Shown: positions 1-6,382 of the stretch, piece after piece
Position numbering within the stretch: the first letter of the stretch is position 1
Layout: the number at the start of each line of letters is the position of its first letter
Source: JAICLV01 sp036380925
GTDB taxonomy: Bacteria; Actinomycetota; Actinomycetes; Acidothermales; Acidothermaceae
DNA: 27,146 nt
Reading direction: 5' to 3'
Assembly (NCBI GenBank): GCA_036380925.1
Contig: DASVDW010000031.1
Coordinates: 1 to 27,146 of the forward strand
Position numbers and translations under genes: made by a program
Notes under the pieces: model-generated
Database searches by the model: none
The model's input: the letters and a program-made list of their open reading frames with translations, nothing else
Told to the model about the DNA's origin: nothing

Positions 1-231
1 CGGCGTCATGATGTCGTGATCGGCGAAATGCAGCTGGAAGGATGAGACGCCGGGCAGCGTCCCCGTCGGCGCCCGGATCTCCGCCGGGAAATTCGGCAAC
101 GTCGACAAATCATTGCCGAACTCCGCCGTCTCCGACGTGAAGCGGTCACCGGTCAGCTGCATGCCATCACCGGAGTCTCCAGCGAGCCGGATGATCACAC
201 GATCAAGCTGCTGGATCTGCTTTTGTGACAC
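1..231 (-). CDS. korA: 2-oxoacid:ferredoxin oxidoreductase alpha subunit, N-terminal fragment (KorA-like)
   Basis: The gene runs off the left edge; 77 codons are visible. The translation contains RLAGDSGDGMQLTGDRF, then FGNDLSTLPNFPAEIRAP and GTLPGVSSFQ. This is the start of the gamma-type domain that is fused to the alpha subunit in actinobacterial 2-oxoglutarate:ferredoxin oxidoreductases. The family oxidatively decarboxylates a 2-oxoacid to acyl-CoA and reduces ferredoxin, working with a TPP-binding beta subunit that is not in this window. The start is taken as GTG at 231-229 because a gaggagg Shine-Dalgarno lies 11 nt upstream (243-249) and homology begins about ten codons in. Which 2-oxoacid is used cannot be told from the N-terminus; 2-oxoglutarate is the usual assignment for this sequence type. 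Confidence 0.9.
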   Translation of the reverse strand, partial: MSQKQIQQLDRVIIRLAGDSGDGMQLTGDRFTSETAEFGNDLSTLPNFPAEIRAPTGTLPGVSSFQLHFADHDIMTP

Positions 232-297
232 CTGATGTCGAACCTCCTCGCGGGCGCGCGCCCCTATCGTACGGCGGACCGCGCCGCTTGATCCCGG

Positions 298-1161
298 TTA
301 GCCCTCGGCTCCTCGCGCGGTCGCCGTCCGGGCGGCGCCAGCCGGGGCTGTCGCGTGGTCCGACTCCGACAGGCACAAGGTGATCGCGCAGCCGAGCGTG
401 ACGGCGAACCCGACGGCGGTGACCGCCTCGAAGCCGCTGCGGGTCGAGTCGCCCAAGACGGTGATTCCGACCGCGGACGCGGCGAGCGTCTCCACCGCGA
501 AGAGGGCGGCGGTGGCGATCGTCACATGGGTGCGTTGGAGGGCGGACGCGAAGAAGAGCATGCCGCCGACGCCGAAGGCGATCAGCGCGTAGCTGGCCGG
601 CGCCACCAGCACATCCGCGACCGAGTGCGCGTTCGACAGCATCCGCGCGGCGATCCCGGTGCCGGCGAACGCCAACCCGGCGACGGTAGCCAGCGCCGTT
701 CCGACCCGGGCGCGCCGCACGCCGAGCAGCACGGCGCCGACGGCGAGCACCGGACCGGCCGCGACCAGCAGCAGCCACTGGGTGACCCGGTCGACGGCCG
801 TCGCGTGCTCCGCCTTGGCGCCTGACGCCAGCATGGCAAGTCCAGCGCCCAGCCCGACGAGGGCGAGCAGGTCGCGATGGCGCAGCGCGGTGCCGAGCAC
901 CCGTCGTCCGACCAAAGCGGTGACGCCGACACTCGCCGCGGCGGCGCACTGCACCAAGAACAGCGGGAGCCAGTGCAGCGAGGCGATCATGCAGACGAAG
1001 CCGAGGAAGTCCAGGCCGGTGCCGGCCAGATACAGCGGCGAGACGACCAGCCGGGTGACCCCGCCCAGCTCGTGGCCGCGGGCGGCGACCGCCTGGAGCA
1101 CCGACGCGCTCCCCGTGGTCAGCGCCGCACCCAGCGCGAGCGCCAGACCGACCAGCAACAT
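298..1161 (-). CDS. DMT/EamA-like multi-pass membrane protein
   Basis: The 287-residue protein is almost entirely hydrophobic, with about nine or ten predicted membrane segments separated by short Arg-rich loops and a polar, Ala/Thr-rich C-terminal tail. The pattern (small residues in the first helix, a GLDFLGFVCMIASLHWLPLF segment, then a tandem second half) resembles the drug/metabolite transporter superfamily, including NIPA-like members. No substrate-specific motif is visible, so only a membrane transporter-like role can be proposed. The ATG lies 14 bp after the stop of the YajQ-family gene, and there is only a weak ribosome binding site, so co-transcription and translational coupling with that gene are likely. 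Nothing else in the neighbourhood indicates a substrate. Confidence 0.7.
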   Translation of the reverse strand: MLLVGLALALGAALTTGSASVLQAVAARGHELGGVTRLVVSPLYLAGTGLDFLGFVCMIASLHWLPLFLVQCAAAASVGVTALVGRRVLGTALRHRDLLALVGLGAGLAMLASGAKAEHATAVDRVTQWLLLVAAGPVLAVGAVLLGVRRARVGTALATVAGLAFAGTGIAARMLSNAHSVADVLVAPASYALIAFGVGGMLFFASALQRTHVTIATAALFAVETLAASAVGITVLGDSTRSGFEAVTAVGFAVTLGCAITLCLSESDHATAPAGAARTATARGAEG

Positions 1162-1175
1162 GCGCGGTCGACGCC

Positions 1176-1673
1176 CTACCGGTAGTTGACGAATTGCAGC
1201 GCCACGTCGAGGTCCTTGCCCTTCAGCAGCGCGATGACGTCTTGCAGGTCGTCCTTTTTCTTGCTGGAGACCCGCAGCTGATCACCTTGGATCTGCGCCT
1301 GCACGCCCTTGGGGCCCTCGTCGCGGATGATTTTCGCGATCTTCTTCGCGTCGTCCTGGCTGATTCCTTGCTTGATGGACGACGAGAGGCGGAACTCCTT
1401 GCCCAACGCCTTCGGCTGCCCCGAGTCGAGAGCCTTCAAGGAGATGCCGCGCTTGATCAACTTCTCCTGGAACACGTCGAGGACGGCTTTCGCCCGTTCC
1501 TCGGTGTTGGCCTTGATCTCGACGCCGCTCTCCCCGCTCCAGGCGATCGAGGCCCCCACGTCCTTGAAGTCGTAGCGCTGGGAGATCTCCTTGGCCGCCT
1601 GGTTCAAGGCGTTGTCGACCTCTTGGCGGTCGACCTTGCTGACGATGTCAAACGACGAGTCGGCCCCGGCCAT
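1176..1673 (-). CDS. YajQ family nucleotide/cyclic-di-GMP-binding protein
   Basis: The 165-residue protein starts MAGADSSFDIVSKVDRQEVD and continues with ISQRYDFKDVG, the standard beginning of the YajQ (DUF520) family, which has two ferredoxin-like domains. The C-terminus SKKKDDLQDVIALLKGKDLD is equally typical. Some family members bind cyclic-di-GMP or nucleic acid; the role in actinobacteria is unsettled. The ATG at 1673 is preferred over the in-frame GTG at 1682. A strong aggaggg Shine-Dalgarno (1682-1688) lies 8 nt before the ATG and overlaps the GTG, and family members begin close to the SSFDIVSK motif. The membrane protein gene follows 14 bp downstream. Confidence 0.93.
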   Translation of the reverse strand: MAGADSSFDIVSKVDRQEVDNALNQAAKEISQRYDFKDVGASIAWSGESGVEIKANTEERAKAVLDVFQEKLIKRGISLKALDSGQPKALGKEFRLSSSIKQGISQDDAKKIAKIIRDEGPKGVQAQIQGDQLRVSSKKKDDLQDVIALLKGKDLDVALQFVNYR

Positions 1674-1692
1674 GTCGCACACCCTCCTGCGT

Positions 1693-1698
1693 TATCCT
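1693..1698 (+). promoter_or_regulatory. Possible -10 element for tRNA-Tyr
   Basis: TATCCT reads toward tRNA-Tyr and lies 62 nt upstream of it. No clear -35 is seen at the expected distance, where the sequence is already inside the divergent yajQ gene. It is a weak call, based only on the hexamer and its position. Confidence 0.3.
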
Positions 1699-1760
1699 GT
1701 CTCCCGCTGCCGCCGCAGGCAGCTCCGTCGCCGTCGATGTCGCCGTCGATCGGCGGAATA

Positions 1761-1845
1761 GGCAGGTTGCCCGAGTGGTCAAAGGGAGCGGTCTGTAAAA
1801 CCGTCGGCTCAGCCTACGTTGGTTCGAACCCAACACCTGCCACCA
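1761..1845 (+). tRNA. tRNA-Tyr (anticodon GTA)
   Basis: A class II tRNA with acceptor stem GGCAGGT/ACCTGCC, discriminator A at 1842 and an encoded CCA at 1843-1845. The anticodon GTA is at 1795-1797 in loop CTGTAAA. A long variable arm follows, and the T-arm holds GGTTCGAACC. It is transcribed divergently from yajQ. Confidence 0.96.
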
Positions 1846-1867
1846 GCCAGTTTCAACGGCCCTAGAT

Positions 1868-1891
1868 CGGCGCTAGCGCGGCATAGCGCCG
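1868..1891 (+). terminator. Hairpin after tRNA-Tyr
   Basis: CGGCGCTA (1868-1875) pairs perfectly with TAGCGCCG (1884-1891) across an 8-nt loop, 23 nt after the tRNA. There is no T-tract, which is common for GC-rich actinobacterial terminators. It is read as the tRNA-Tyr terminator. Confidence 0.5.
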
Positions 1892-1938
1892 GCGCGCGCG
1901 GCCTGCGCGGCCTGCGCCCTGCCTGCCCAGACCCGTCC

Positions 1939-1958
1939 GTCACCCCGCCGGGTGTGAC
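1939..1958 (-). terminator. Hairpin after the amino-acid ABC ATPase gene
   Basis: GTCACCCC (1939-1946) pairs with GGG-T-GTGAC (1950-1958), 8 bp with one bulged T and a 3-nt loop. It lies 16 nt beyond the stop of the ATPase gene on the minus strand and is a plausible terminator for the transporter genes. Confidence 0.5.
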
Positions 1959-1974
1959 CGAGCGAGCCGATGCC

Positions 1975-2766
1975 TCAGAGGACCTTGCTGAGGAATGTCC
2001 GGGTGCGCACGTGCTGGGCGTTCTCGAAGATGTCCCGCGGCGTGCCCTGCTCGATGATCAGACCGTCGTCCATGAAGAGCACCCGGTCGGCGACCTCCCG
2101 AGCGAAGCCCATTTCGTGAGTGACGACGACCATCGTCATCCCTTCTTCGGCCAGCGCCTTCATGACGGCGAGCACCTCTCCGACGGTTTCCGGGTCGAGG
2201 GCGGACGTCGGCTCGTCAAACAGCATCACCTTCGGCTGCATCGCGAGCGCGCGGGCGATCGCCACCCGCTGCTGCTGCCCGCCGGACAGCTTGCCGGGGT
2301 AGACGTCGGCCTTCTCGGTGAGACCCACCTTCGCCAGCAGCGCGTGAGCGCGCGCGGCGGCTTCAGCCTTGGGCACCTTGGCCACCTTCGTCGGCGCCAA
2401 CGTGACGTTGTCGATGACCTTCATATGCGGAAAGACGTTGAAGGACTGGAACACCATGCCGACGTCGCGACGCACCGCGTTGAGATTCGTCTTGGCCTTG
2501 CTGAGTTGGTGACCGCAGATTGTCACCTGGCCCTCATCGAACTTCTCAAGGAAGTTCAGGCAGCGCAAGAAGGTGCTCTTGCCCGAGCCCGAAGGGCCGA
2601 TGACACACACGACCTCGCTCTCCGACACGTCCGTCGTGATGCCTTTGAGCACCTCGAGGTCGCCGAAACGCTTGCGCAGGCCGTCGACGGAGATGACAGG
2701 CGGCCGCTCACGCTTCACGCGCGAGGCGTTTCCCTGCGGGGCTGACTCGTTGACCGGATCGTTCAC
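1975..2766 (-). CDS. Polar amino-acid ABC transporter ATP-binding protein (GlnQ/GluA type)
   Basis: The 263-residue nucleotide-binding subunit carries Walker A GPSGSGKST (57-65), Q-loop Gln107, signature LSGGQQQR (160-167), Walker B VMLFDEP (180-186) and H-loop His217. The phrases MVFQSFNVFPH and THEMGFAREVADRV are typical of the polar amino-acid (Glu/Gln/Asp/His) uptake group. The start is GTG at 2766: it overlaps the stop of the upstream permease as GTGA, which implies translational coupling. The reading frame stays open further upstream, but that stretch lies antisense-shifted inside the permease and has no homology. The first 20 or so residues are a polar extension before the ABC domain. 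The substrate is inferred from family only. Confidence 0.93.
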   Translation of the reverse strand: MNDPVNESAPQGNASRVKRERPPVISVDGLRKRFGDLEVLKGITTDVSESEVVCVIGPSGSGKSTFLRCLNFLEKFDEGQVTICGHQLSKAKTNLNAVRRDVGMVFQSFNVFPHMKVIDNVTLAPTKVAKVPKAEAAARAHALLAKVGLTEKADVYPGKLSGGQQQRVAIARALAMQPKVMLFDEPTSALDPETVGEVLAVMKALAEEGMTMVVVTHEMGFAREVADRVLFMDDGLIIEQGTPRDIFENAQHVRTRTFLSKVL

Positions 2767-3413
2767 GTGAGCCTTCGTTCGTACCAGCGCCCGAGGAGCG
2801 ATATGGGATAGGAGATGACGAAGTAGAGTGCCGCCACGATGAGGAAGGTCGTGAGCGGCTTCTGGTTGAGCGTCGTAGCGATTTTTCCGGCCTTCGTGAG
2901 GTCGATGTAGCCGATGACGGAGACCAGAGACGAGGCCTTGACCAGCGCGATGAGAAAGCTGACGCCCGGAGGCACCGCAATCTTCATCGCCTGCGGTATG
3001 ACGATGTGTCGCATCTTGTGGAAATAGTGCATCCCTAAGGCTTCCGCGGCCTCCAGTTGGCCCTTCGGAATGGCCTCGATGCTGCCGCGGAAGATCTCCG
3101 CCATGTAGGCGCCGGCGTATATCGACAGGCCGACGATCGCCGTGAACCCTCGGGAGAACGTCGCGGCGGGGAAGAGCAACGGCATGGAGAAATACATGAA
3201 CAGCAGGATGATCAGGATCGGGATGCCGCGGATGAAGTTGGTGTAGATCGCGCTGACCCAGCGGACGACGCGGATCGGCGAGCTGCGAGCCGTGCCGACC
3301 ACCAGCCCGAGCAGGGTGCCGATCACGCCGGAGACCACGCACAGGTACAGGGTCAGAACCGCCCCGTGTAGGAGCGACGGCATGTACTGGCCGAAGCCGC
3401 TTAATCCGAACAT
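2763..3413 (-). CDS. Polar amino-acid ABC transporter permease (HisM/GlnP type)
   Basis: The 216-residue integral membrane protein starts MFGLSGFGQYMPSLLHG and has about five membrane segments. It carries the family signature FIRGIPILIILLFMYF and the EAA loop AEIFRGSIEAIPKGQLEAAE (about residues 107-126), which docks on the ATPase. It ends GRWYERRLT, the normal C-terminus of the His/Glu/Gln/Arg/opine permease family, so it is complete. The ATG at 3413 is chosen by family length; the upstream open frame adds 17 unrelated residues. The start lies 10 bp after the stop of a truncated second permease. Its stop overlaps the ATPase start. Confidence 0.92.
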   Translation of the reverse strand: MFGLSGFGQYMPSLLHGAVLTLYLCVVSGVIGTLLGLVVGTARSSPIRVVRWVSAIYTNFIRGIPILIILLFMYFSMPLLFPAATFSRGFTAIVGLSIYAGAYMAEIFRGSIEAIPKGQLEAAEALGMHYFHKMRHIVIPQAMKIAVPPGVSFLIALVKASSLVSVIGYIDLTKAGKIATTLNQKPLTTFLIVAALYFVISYPISLLGRWYERRLT

Positions 3414-3423
3414 CAGCCGCTGC

Positions 3424-3606
3424 TCACCACCTGAAAAGCACCCTCTCGGCAAACCTCGACGCAAGGGCGATCAACACCGAGGTCAGGTAGTACATGATCG
3501 CGCCGTAGGTGAAGATCTCGAACGTTCGGAGCGTTTCGGAGTTGAGGTCCTGCATCTTCGATGTGAGTTCGTTCAGTGAGATGACGGAACCGACGGACGA
3601 GAACAA
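3424..3606 (-). pseudogene. C-terminal remnant of a second amino-acid ABC permease
   Basis: The last 60 or so codons encode SSVGSVISLNELTSKMQDL followed by NSETLRTFEIFTYGAIMYYL and end ERVLFRW. This closely resembles the final third of a GlnP/HisM-type permease (compare SLVSVIG in the intact neighbour). Upstream of about 3606 the similarity stops: the open frame continues to 3813 but reads Arg- and Pro-rich sequence without membrane helices, and no EAA loop or N-terminal helices appear in any frame. The remnant sits just where the first permease of a two-permease operon would be. It is read as a truncated gene; the break point is approximate. Translation of this tail could still couple to the downstream permease. 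Confidence 0.75.
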
Positions 3607-3763
3607 GCTCCAGGGTGAGTTCTGAGGTCGGCCCAATCCGGGAACACGACTTCCGCGATACGGGAAGCACTCTTGTGTCCCGGGAGTATTCTCGCGATCC
3701 AGGCTTCGCGTCAAGCGATACGGCCGACCGTGCTGGCCGACCGAGGTAACAGCTTGATCTCGG
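3607..3763. other. Gap between permease remnant and hxlB
   Basis: No gene, tRNA or strong hairpin is seen. The short word CGTATCGC occurs twice on the minus strand. The missing N-terminal part of the permease and the binding-protein gene expected here are absent. Confidence 0.5.
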
Positions 3764-4321
3764 TCACTCCGTGTTGCTGTGCGCCGACCGGGCCTGCGCG
3801 TTGTCCACACCACGGCGCTCGGCGAGTCGCAGGCAGACGACGTCGAGCACGATGTGGGTGGCTTGGTCGAACAAGCTGGAGAGCGGCTGCACGGTGGCCG
3901 CCTCGCCGGCGCGCCGGTGTTTGGTGGCCGCCGGCACCGTCAGCACGGCGTCCGCGAGCTGCCCGAGCGGGGAGTCGGGAGCGGTCGTCACGAGGTGCAC
4001 CGCCGCGCCGACCGAGCGGGCCTGCTCCGCGGTGCGCACCGTGCCGCTGGTGGTGCCGGAGCCGGACACCGCCACGACGGTGTCGCCGGCGCCGACCGAC
4101 GGGGTGGTGGTTTCCCCGATGACGTGGACCCGCAGGCCGAGGTGCATGAGCCGCATCGCGAACGCCTTCGCCATGAAGCCCGACCGGCCCTCGCCGGTCA
4201 CGAAGATTCGGTCGGCTGCGGCGAGTCGATCGGCCAGGTCGCCGATTTCCTCCGCTGCCACGCGGTCGAGCACTCCGGAGATCTCGCCACGCACTGTTGT
4301 CAAAAGGCCGGCAATCGTCAT
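3764..4321 (-). CDS. hxlB: 6-phospho-3-hexuloisomerase (SIS domain)
   Basis: The 185-residue protein has the length and motif order of 6-phospho-3-hexuloisomerase, which converts hexulose-6-phosphate to fructose-6-phosphate in the ribulose monophosphate pathway. Visible motifs are FVTGEGRSGFMAKAFAMRLM (40-59), VIGETTTPSVGAGD (67-80), the sugar-phosphate binding AVSGSGTTSGT (84-94), and the C-terminal QPLSSLFDQ. The tail SAHSNTE matches the RHANLE-like end that closes the active site in characterised isomerases. Its ATG overlaps the hxlA stop as ATGA, so the two are made as a coupled pair. Alternatives within the SIS fold, such as GmhA or KdsD-like proteins, lack this C-terminus. Cytosolic. 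Confidence 0.9.
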   Translation of the reverse strand: MTIAGLLTTVRGEISGVLDRVAAEEIGDLADRLAAADRIFVTGEGRSGFMAKAFAMRLMHLGLRVHVIGETTTPSVGAGDTVVAVSGSGTTSGTVRTAEQARSVGAAVHLVTTAPDSPLGQLADAVLTVPAATKHRRAGEAATVQPLSSLFDQATHIVLDVVCLRLAERRGVDNAQARSAHSNTE

Positions 4322-4950
4322 CTTTCGTCGTCCATTCCTGCGGCGCTTCGTAGTTCGAGCACCGCCTTCAAGGGGTCTGCGGCGCCGGTCACCGCCGAGC
4401 CGACGATGACCCGGAGGTCGGTGTGGGTTCGAAGCGCGGGCAGATCGGCGGCGGTCAGCCCGCCGGCCAGCGCGATACGCCGTCCCGCGGACCAGGGGCC
4501 GAGCAGCTCGGCGGCCCGAGCGCCTGACGCTTGAACGTCCTTGCTGATGTGCGGAGACAGCACCACCTGGTGCGGTAGTCGCTCGACGAGCGCGCCGATC
4601 TGCGCCTGCGAAAGGCCCATCAGGTCGACGACGAGTTCACGGCCGCGTTCGGCCGCGAACGCGACGGCCGCGTCGATGGTGGCGCTGGGGGACAGGCCGA
4701 GCACCGTTGCGGAGCCGGCGCCTGCGTCGTACGCCAGCGCCAACTCGAAACGGACGTCGTCAACGGTCTTGAGGTCGGCCAGGACCGGGGTGCCGCCCGC
4801 CGCCTCGACGACCGCCTCGAGACCGTTCCGGCCGTACTGCTTGACCATCGAGGTGCCGACCTCGATCCAGTCCACCAGCGACGCGATGGCCGTGGTGAGC
4901 TCCACGGCGGTCGGCAGTGGAATACGGTCTAGCGCCACCTGCAGTTCCAT
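4318..4950 (-). CDS. hxlA: 3-hexulose-6-phosphate synthase-like protein (OMPDC superfamily)
   Basis: The 210-residue TIM-barrel protein starts MELQVALDRI. It has the superfamily catalytic residues Asp8, Glu30 and the D-x-K-x-x-D motif ADLKTVD (58-64), plus VTGAADP near the C-terminus for phosphate binding. With its coupled isomerase it should join formaldehyde and ribulose-5-phosphate. One feature is odd: the usual HTGYDLQ motif of hexulose phosphate synthases is replaced by HISKDVQ (134-140), which resembles the HRSRDAQ of 3-keto-gulonate-6-phosphate decarboxylases with Lys for Arg. The substrate is therefore not certain, although ADLKT and the adjacent isomerase favour the synthase. The ATG at 4950 is chosen for its gagaggg ribosome site and family length; an ATG at 5052 would add unrelated residues and run through the operator. 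Confidence 0.8.
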   Translation of the reverse strand: MELQVALDRIPLPTAVELTTAIASLVDWIEVGTSMVKQYGRNGLEAVVEAAGGTPVLADLKTVDDVRFELALAYDAGAGSATVLGLSPSATIDAAVAFAAERGRELVVDLMGLSQAQIGALVERLPHQVVLSPHISKDVQASGARAAELLGPWSAGRRIALAGGLTAADLPALRTHTDLRVIVGSAVTGAADPLKAVLELRSAAGMDDER

Positions 4951-5049
4951 TCGGGCCCCTCTCGATTGCCGGAACGGCGGCGCCGCCGGTCCGCCGGGCT
5001 CCGACCGCGGTCCGTAGCCGAATCGCACGGCGGCATGGGAAGATCCTTG

Positions 5050-5074
5050 CATTCAGCAGCCGGATGCTGGAATG
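5050..5074. promoter_or_regulatory. Palindrome in the hxlA/iclR control region, probable IclR operator
   Basis: CATTCAGCA (5050-5058) and TGCTGGAATG (5065-5074) form an inverted repeat with one extra G and a 6-nt centre. It is the most obvious palindrome in the 151-bp region between the divergent hxlA and iclR starts. IclR-family dimers bind such sites and often regulate both their own gene and the neighbouring operon. It overlaps the alternative upstream ATG of iclR (5072), which speaks against that start. Confidence 0.55.
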
Positions 5075-5101
5075 TACTCCTACGTCATGGGAGTTGAGGA
5101 G

Positions 5102-5935
5102 ATGCCTTCACCGCCACCGACGCCACCGTCGCGACGGTCGACGCGGCTGCCCGCGCGGGGCGCACAGGGAGCGCCGGCGGCGACCGACATGGTCGGGAAG
5201 GCGTTGTCGCTGCTCACTCGACTGGGCGATCACCCGCACGGGATCGTCGCGTCGGAACTCGCGCGGATGTCGGGCTTCCCGCTCAGCACCGCGCACCGGC
5301 TCCTCGGCGCGCTCGTTCGCGACGGGTACGCGAGATTCGACTCCGACACCAAGCGGTACACGCTCGGCCTGCGGGTCTTCCAGCTCGCGCAGCGCGTCTC
5401 GCAAGCCCGCGGCTTCACCGGCCTGACCCGGCGGATCCTCGAGGAGGTGTCGCTCGTCACCCGAGAAGCGACGATGTTCGCCGTTTTGGATGGAGATCGC
5501 CAGCTCTACGTTCACTCGATCGAGGGTCCGCAACAGGTGAGGGTCGTCGGCGAGCCGGGCAAGCATGGGCCGCTGCATTGCACCTCTCAGGGAAAGGTGC
5601 TCATCGCGTTCTCACCACCACAGGTGCGAAGCCAGCTCGTCGAGAGCCTTCCGCTGGACAAGCGTGCGCCGAACACGATCACCGACCGTGGCAGGTTTCG
5701 CGATGAGATCGAACTCGTCCGTGCGCGCGGTTACGCCATTGCCGACGAGGAGAACGAGGTGGGCATCCGGGCGATCGGTGTGCCCGTGTTGGACGGCGAG
5801 TACGTGATCGCCGCGGTTGCGACCGCGGCCCCGGCGTATCGGATGACCGTGCAGCAGCTCATCGAGCACCTGCCGACCCTTCGCGAGGCGGCCAAGACAC
5901 TGTCGGCGGTGATGGCGTTCGAGCGCGCCGGCTAG
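5102..5935 (+). CDS. IclR family transcriptional regulator
   Basis: The 277-residue protein has an N-terminal winged helix (about residues 30-95, with SELARMSGFPLSTAHRLLGA as the DNA-recognition part and YTLGLRVFQLAQ closing it). A C-terminal effector-binding domain follows, with GPLHCTSQGKVLIAF, RGYAIADEENEVGIRAIGVP and AAVATAAPA. The first 27 residues are Pro/Arg-rich and poorly structured. The start at 5102 has gggag 8 nt upstream; ATGs at 5072 and 5087 lack a site and the first lies inside the operator. It is divergent from hxlAB, so regulation of the formaldehyde-fixing pair is inferred. The effector is unknown; family members sense small organic acids or sugar-derived metabolites. Confidence 0.9.
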   Translation: MPSPPPTPPSRRSTRLPARGAQGAPAATDMVGKALSLLTRLGDHPHGIVASELARMSGFPLSTAHRLLGALVRDGYARFDSDTKRYTLGLRVFQLAQRVSQARGFTGLTRRILEEVSLVTREATMFAVLDGDRQLYVHSIEGPQQVRVVGEPGKHGPLHCTSQGKVLIAFSPPQVRSQLVESLPLDKRAPNTITDRGRFRDEIELVRARGYAIADEENEVGIRAIGVPVLDGEYVIAAVATAAPAYRMTVQQLIEHLPTLREAAKTLSAVMAFERAG

Positions 5936-5941
5936 CCCCGG

Positions 5942-5955
5942 CCGCTTTTGAGCGG
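5942..5955 (+). terminator. Short hairpin after iclR
   Basis: CCGCT/AGCGG with loop TTTG lies 6 nt after the stop codon. The 5-bp stem is short, so this is a weak terminator candidate. Confidence 0.35.
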
Positions 5956-6045
5956 GGTGAATTCCCGATCTTGCGGGCGGTCGAGCGGGCATTTCGGGGC
6001 GACCGACACCGGGCGGAGCAGACCTCGAGCCGTCCCTCAACCGGT

Positions 6046-6075
6046 TTCGGTCAGACCGCCGGCGCCGTGTAGAGT
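6046..6075 (+). promoter_or_regulatory. Promoter for tRNA-Thr/tRNA-Met
   Basis: TTCGGT (6046-6051) and TAGAGT (6070-6075) are 18 nt apart, and the tRNA-Thr 5' end follows 18 nt after the -10. Layout is like the tRNA-Trp promoter further on. Confidence 0.5.
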
Positions 6076-6093
6076 TGCCGCTCGCGCGCCCGT

Positions 6094-6169
6094 GCCCCCT
6101 TAGCTCAGTCGGCAGAGCGTCTCCATGGTAAGGAGAAGGTCTACGGTTCGATTCCGTAAGGGGGCTCCA
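6094..6169 (+). tRNA. tRNA-Thr (anticodon GGT)
   Basis: Acceptor GCCCCCT/AGGGGGC, D-arm AGCTCAGTCGGCAGAGC, anticodon stem TCTCC/GGAGA with GGT at 6127-6129, T-arm with GGTTCGATTCC. Discriminator T at 6166 and encoded CCA at 6167-6169. It forms a tandem unit with tRNA-Met just before rpmG, the usual actinobacterial arrangement. Confidence 0.96.
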
Positions 6170-6177
6170 CACTCCGC

Positions 6178-6251
6178 GGCGGAGTAGCTCAGCCTGGCAG
6201 AGCAAGCGGCTCATAATCGCTGTGTCACGGGTTCAAATCCCGTCTCCGCTA
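6178..6251 (+). tRNA. tRNA-Met, elongator (anticodon CAT)
   Basis: Acceptor GGCGGAG pairs with CTCCGCT (G1-U72 wobble). The anticodon stem AGCGG/TCGCT carries CAT at 6212-6214 in loop CTCATAA, and the T-arm has GGGTTCAAATCCC. The acceptor lacks the C1-A72 mismatch of initiator tRNA, so it is called elongator Met; an Ile tRNA with modified CAT is less likely given the conserved position beside tRNA-Thr and rpmG. Unlike the other three tRNAs here, CCA is not encoded (the discriminator A is followed by CTG). Confidence 0.93.
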
Positions 6252-6267
6252 CTGCCTTCGGCTGCCC

Positions 6268-6301
6268 CGGCGCCCAGCGGCTTTGGCGCGCCCGGGCGCC
6301 G
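6268..6301 (+). terminator. Hairpin between tRNA-Met and rpmG
   Basis: CGGCGCCC (6268-6275) pairs perfectly with GGGCGCCG (6294-6301) over an 18-nt loop. It begins 17 nt after tRNA-Met, so it may end the tRNA transcript. Its loop contains the candidate -35 of the rpmG promoter. Confidence 0.5.
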
Positions 6302-6312
6302 TCGGTTATCCT
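6283..6312 (+). promoter_or_regulatory. Candidate rpmG promoter
   Basis: TTGGCG (6283-6288) and TATCCT (6307-6312) have an 18-nt spacer and lie 71 nt before the rpmG GTG. Confidence 0.45.
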
Positions 6313-6382
6313 GGCTCGTCCGCGTTCCGCGCTCCCAGCGCGGCCGCGCCATTTCCCGTAGCTTGCAGAGAGGCACTCGACC

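Noticed and set aside
1975..3342. Long minus-strand frame suggesting a 455-residue permease-ATPase fusion
   Set aside because: Its first 190 or so residues are low-complexity Arg/His-rich sequence from a shadow frame of the intact permease. The GTGA overlap marks the true ATPase start at 2766.
5072..5101. Upstream ATG starts for iclR at 5072 and 5087
   Set aside because: The first lies in the palindromic operator and neither has a ribosome site, while 5102 has gggag at 8 nt.
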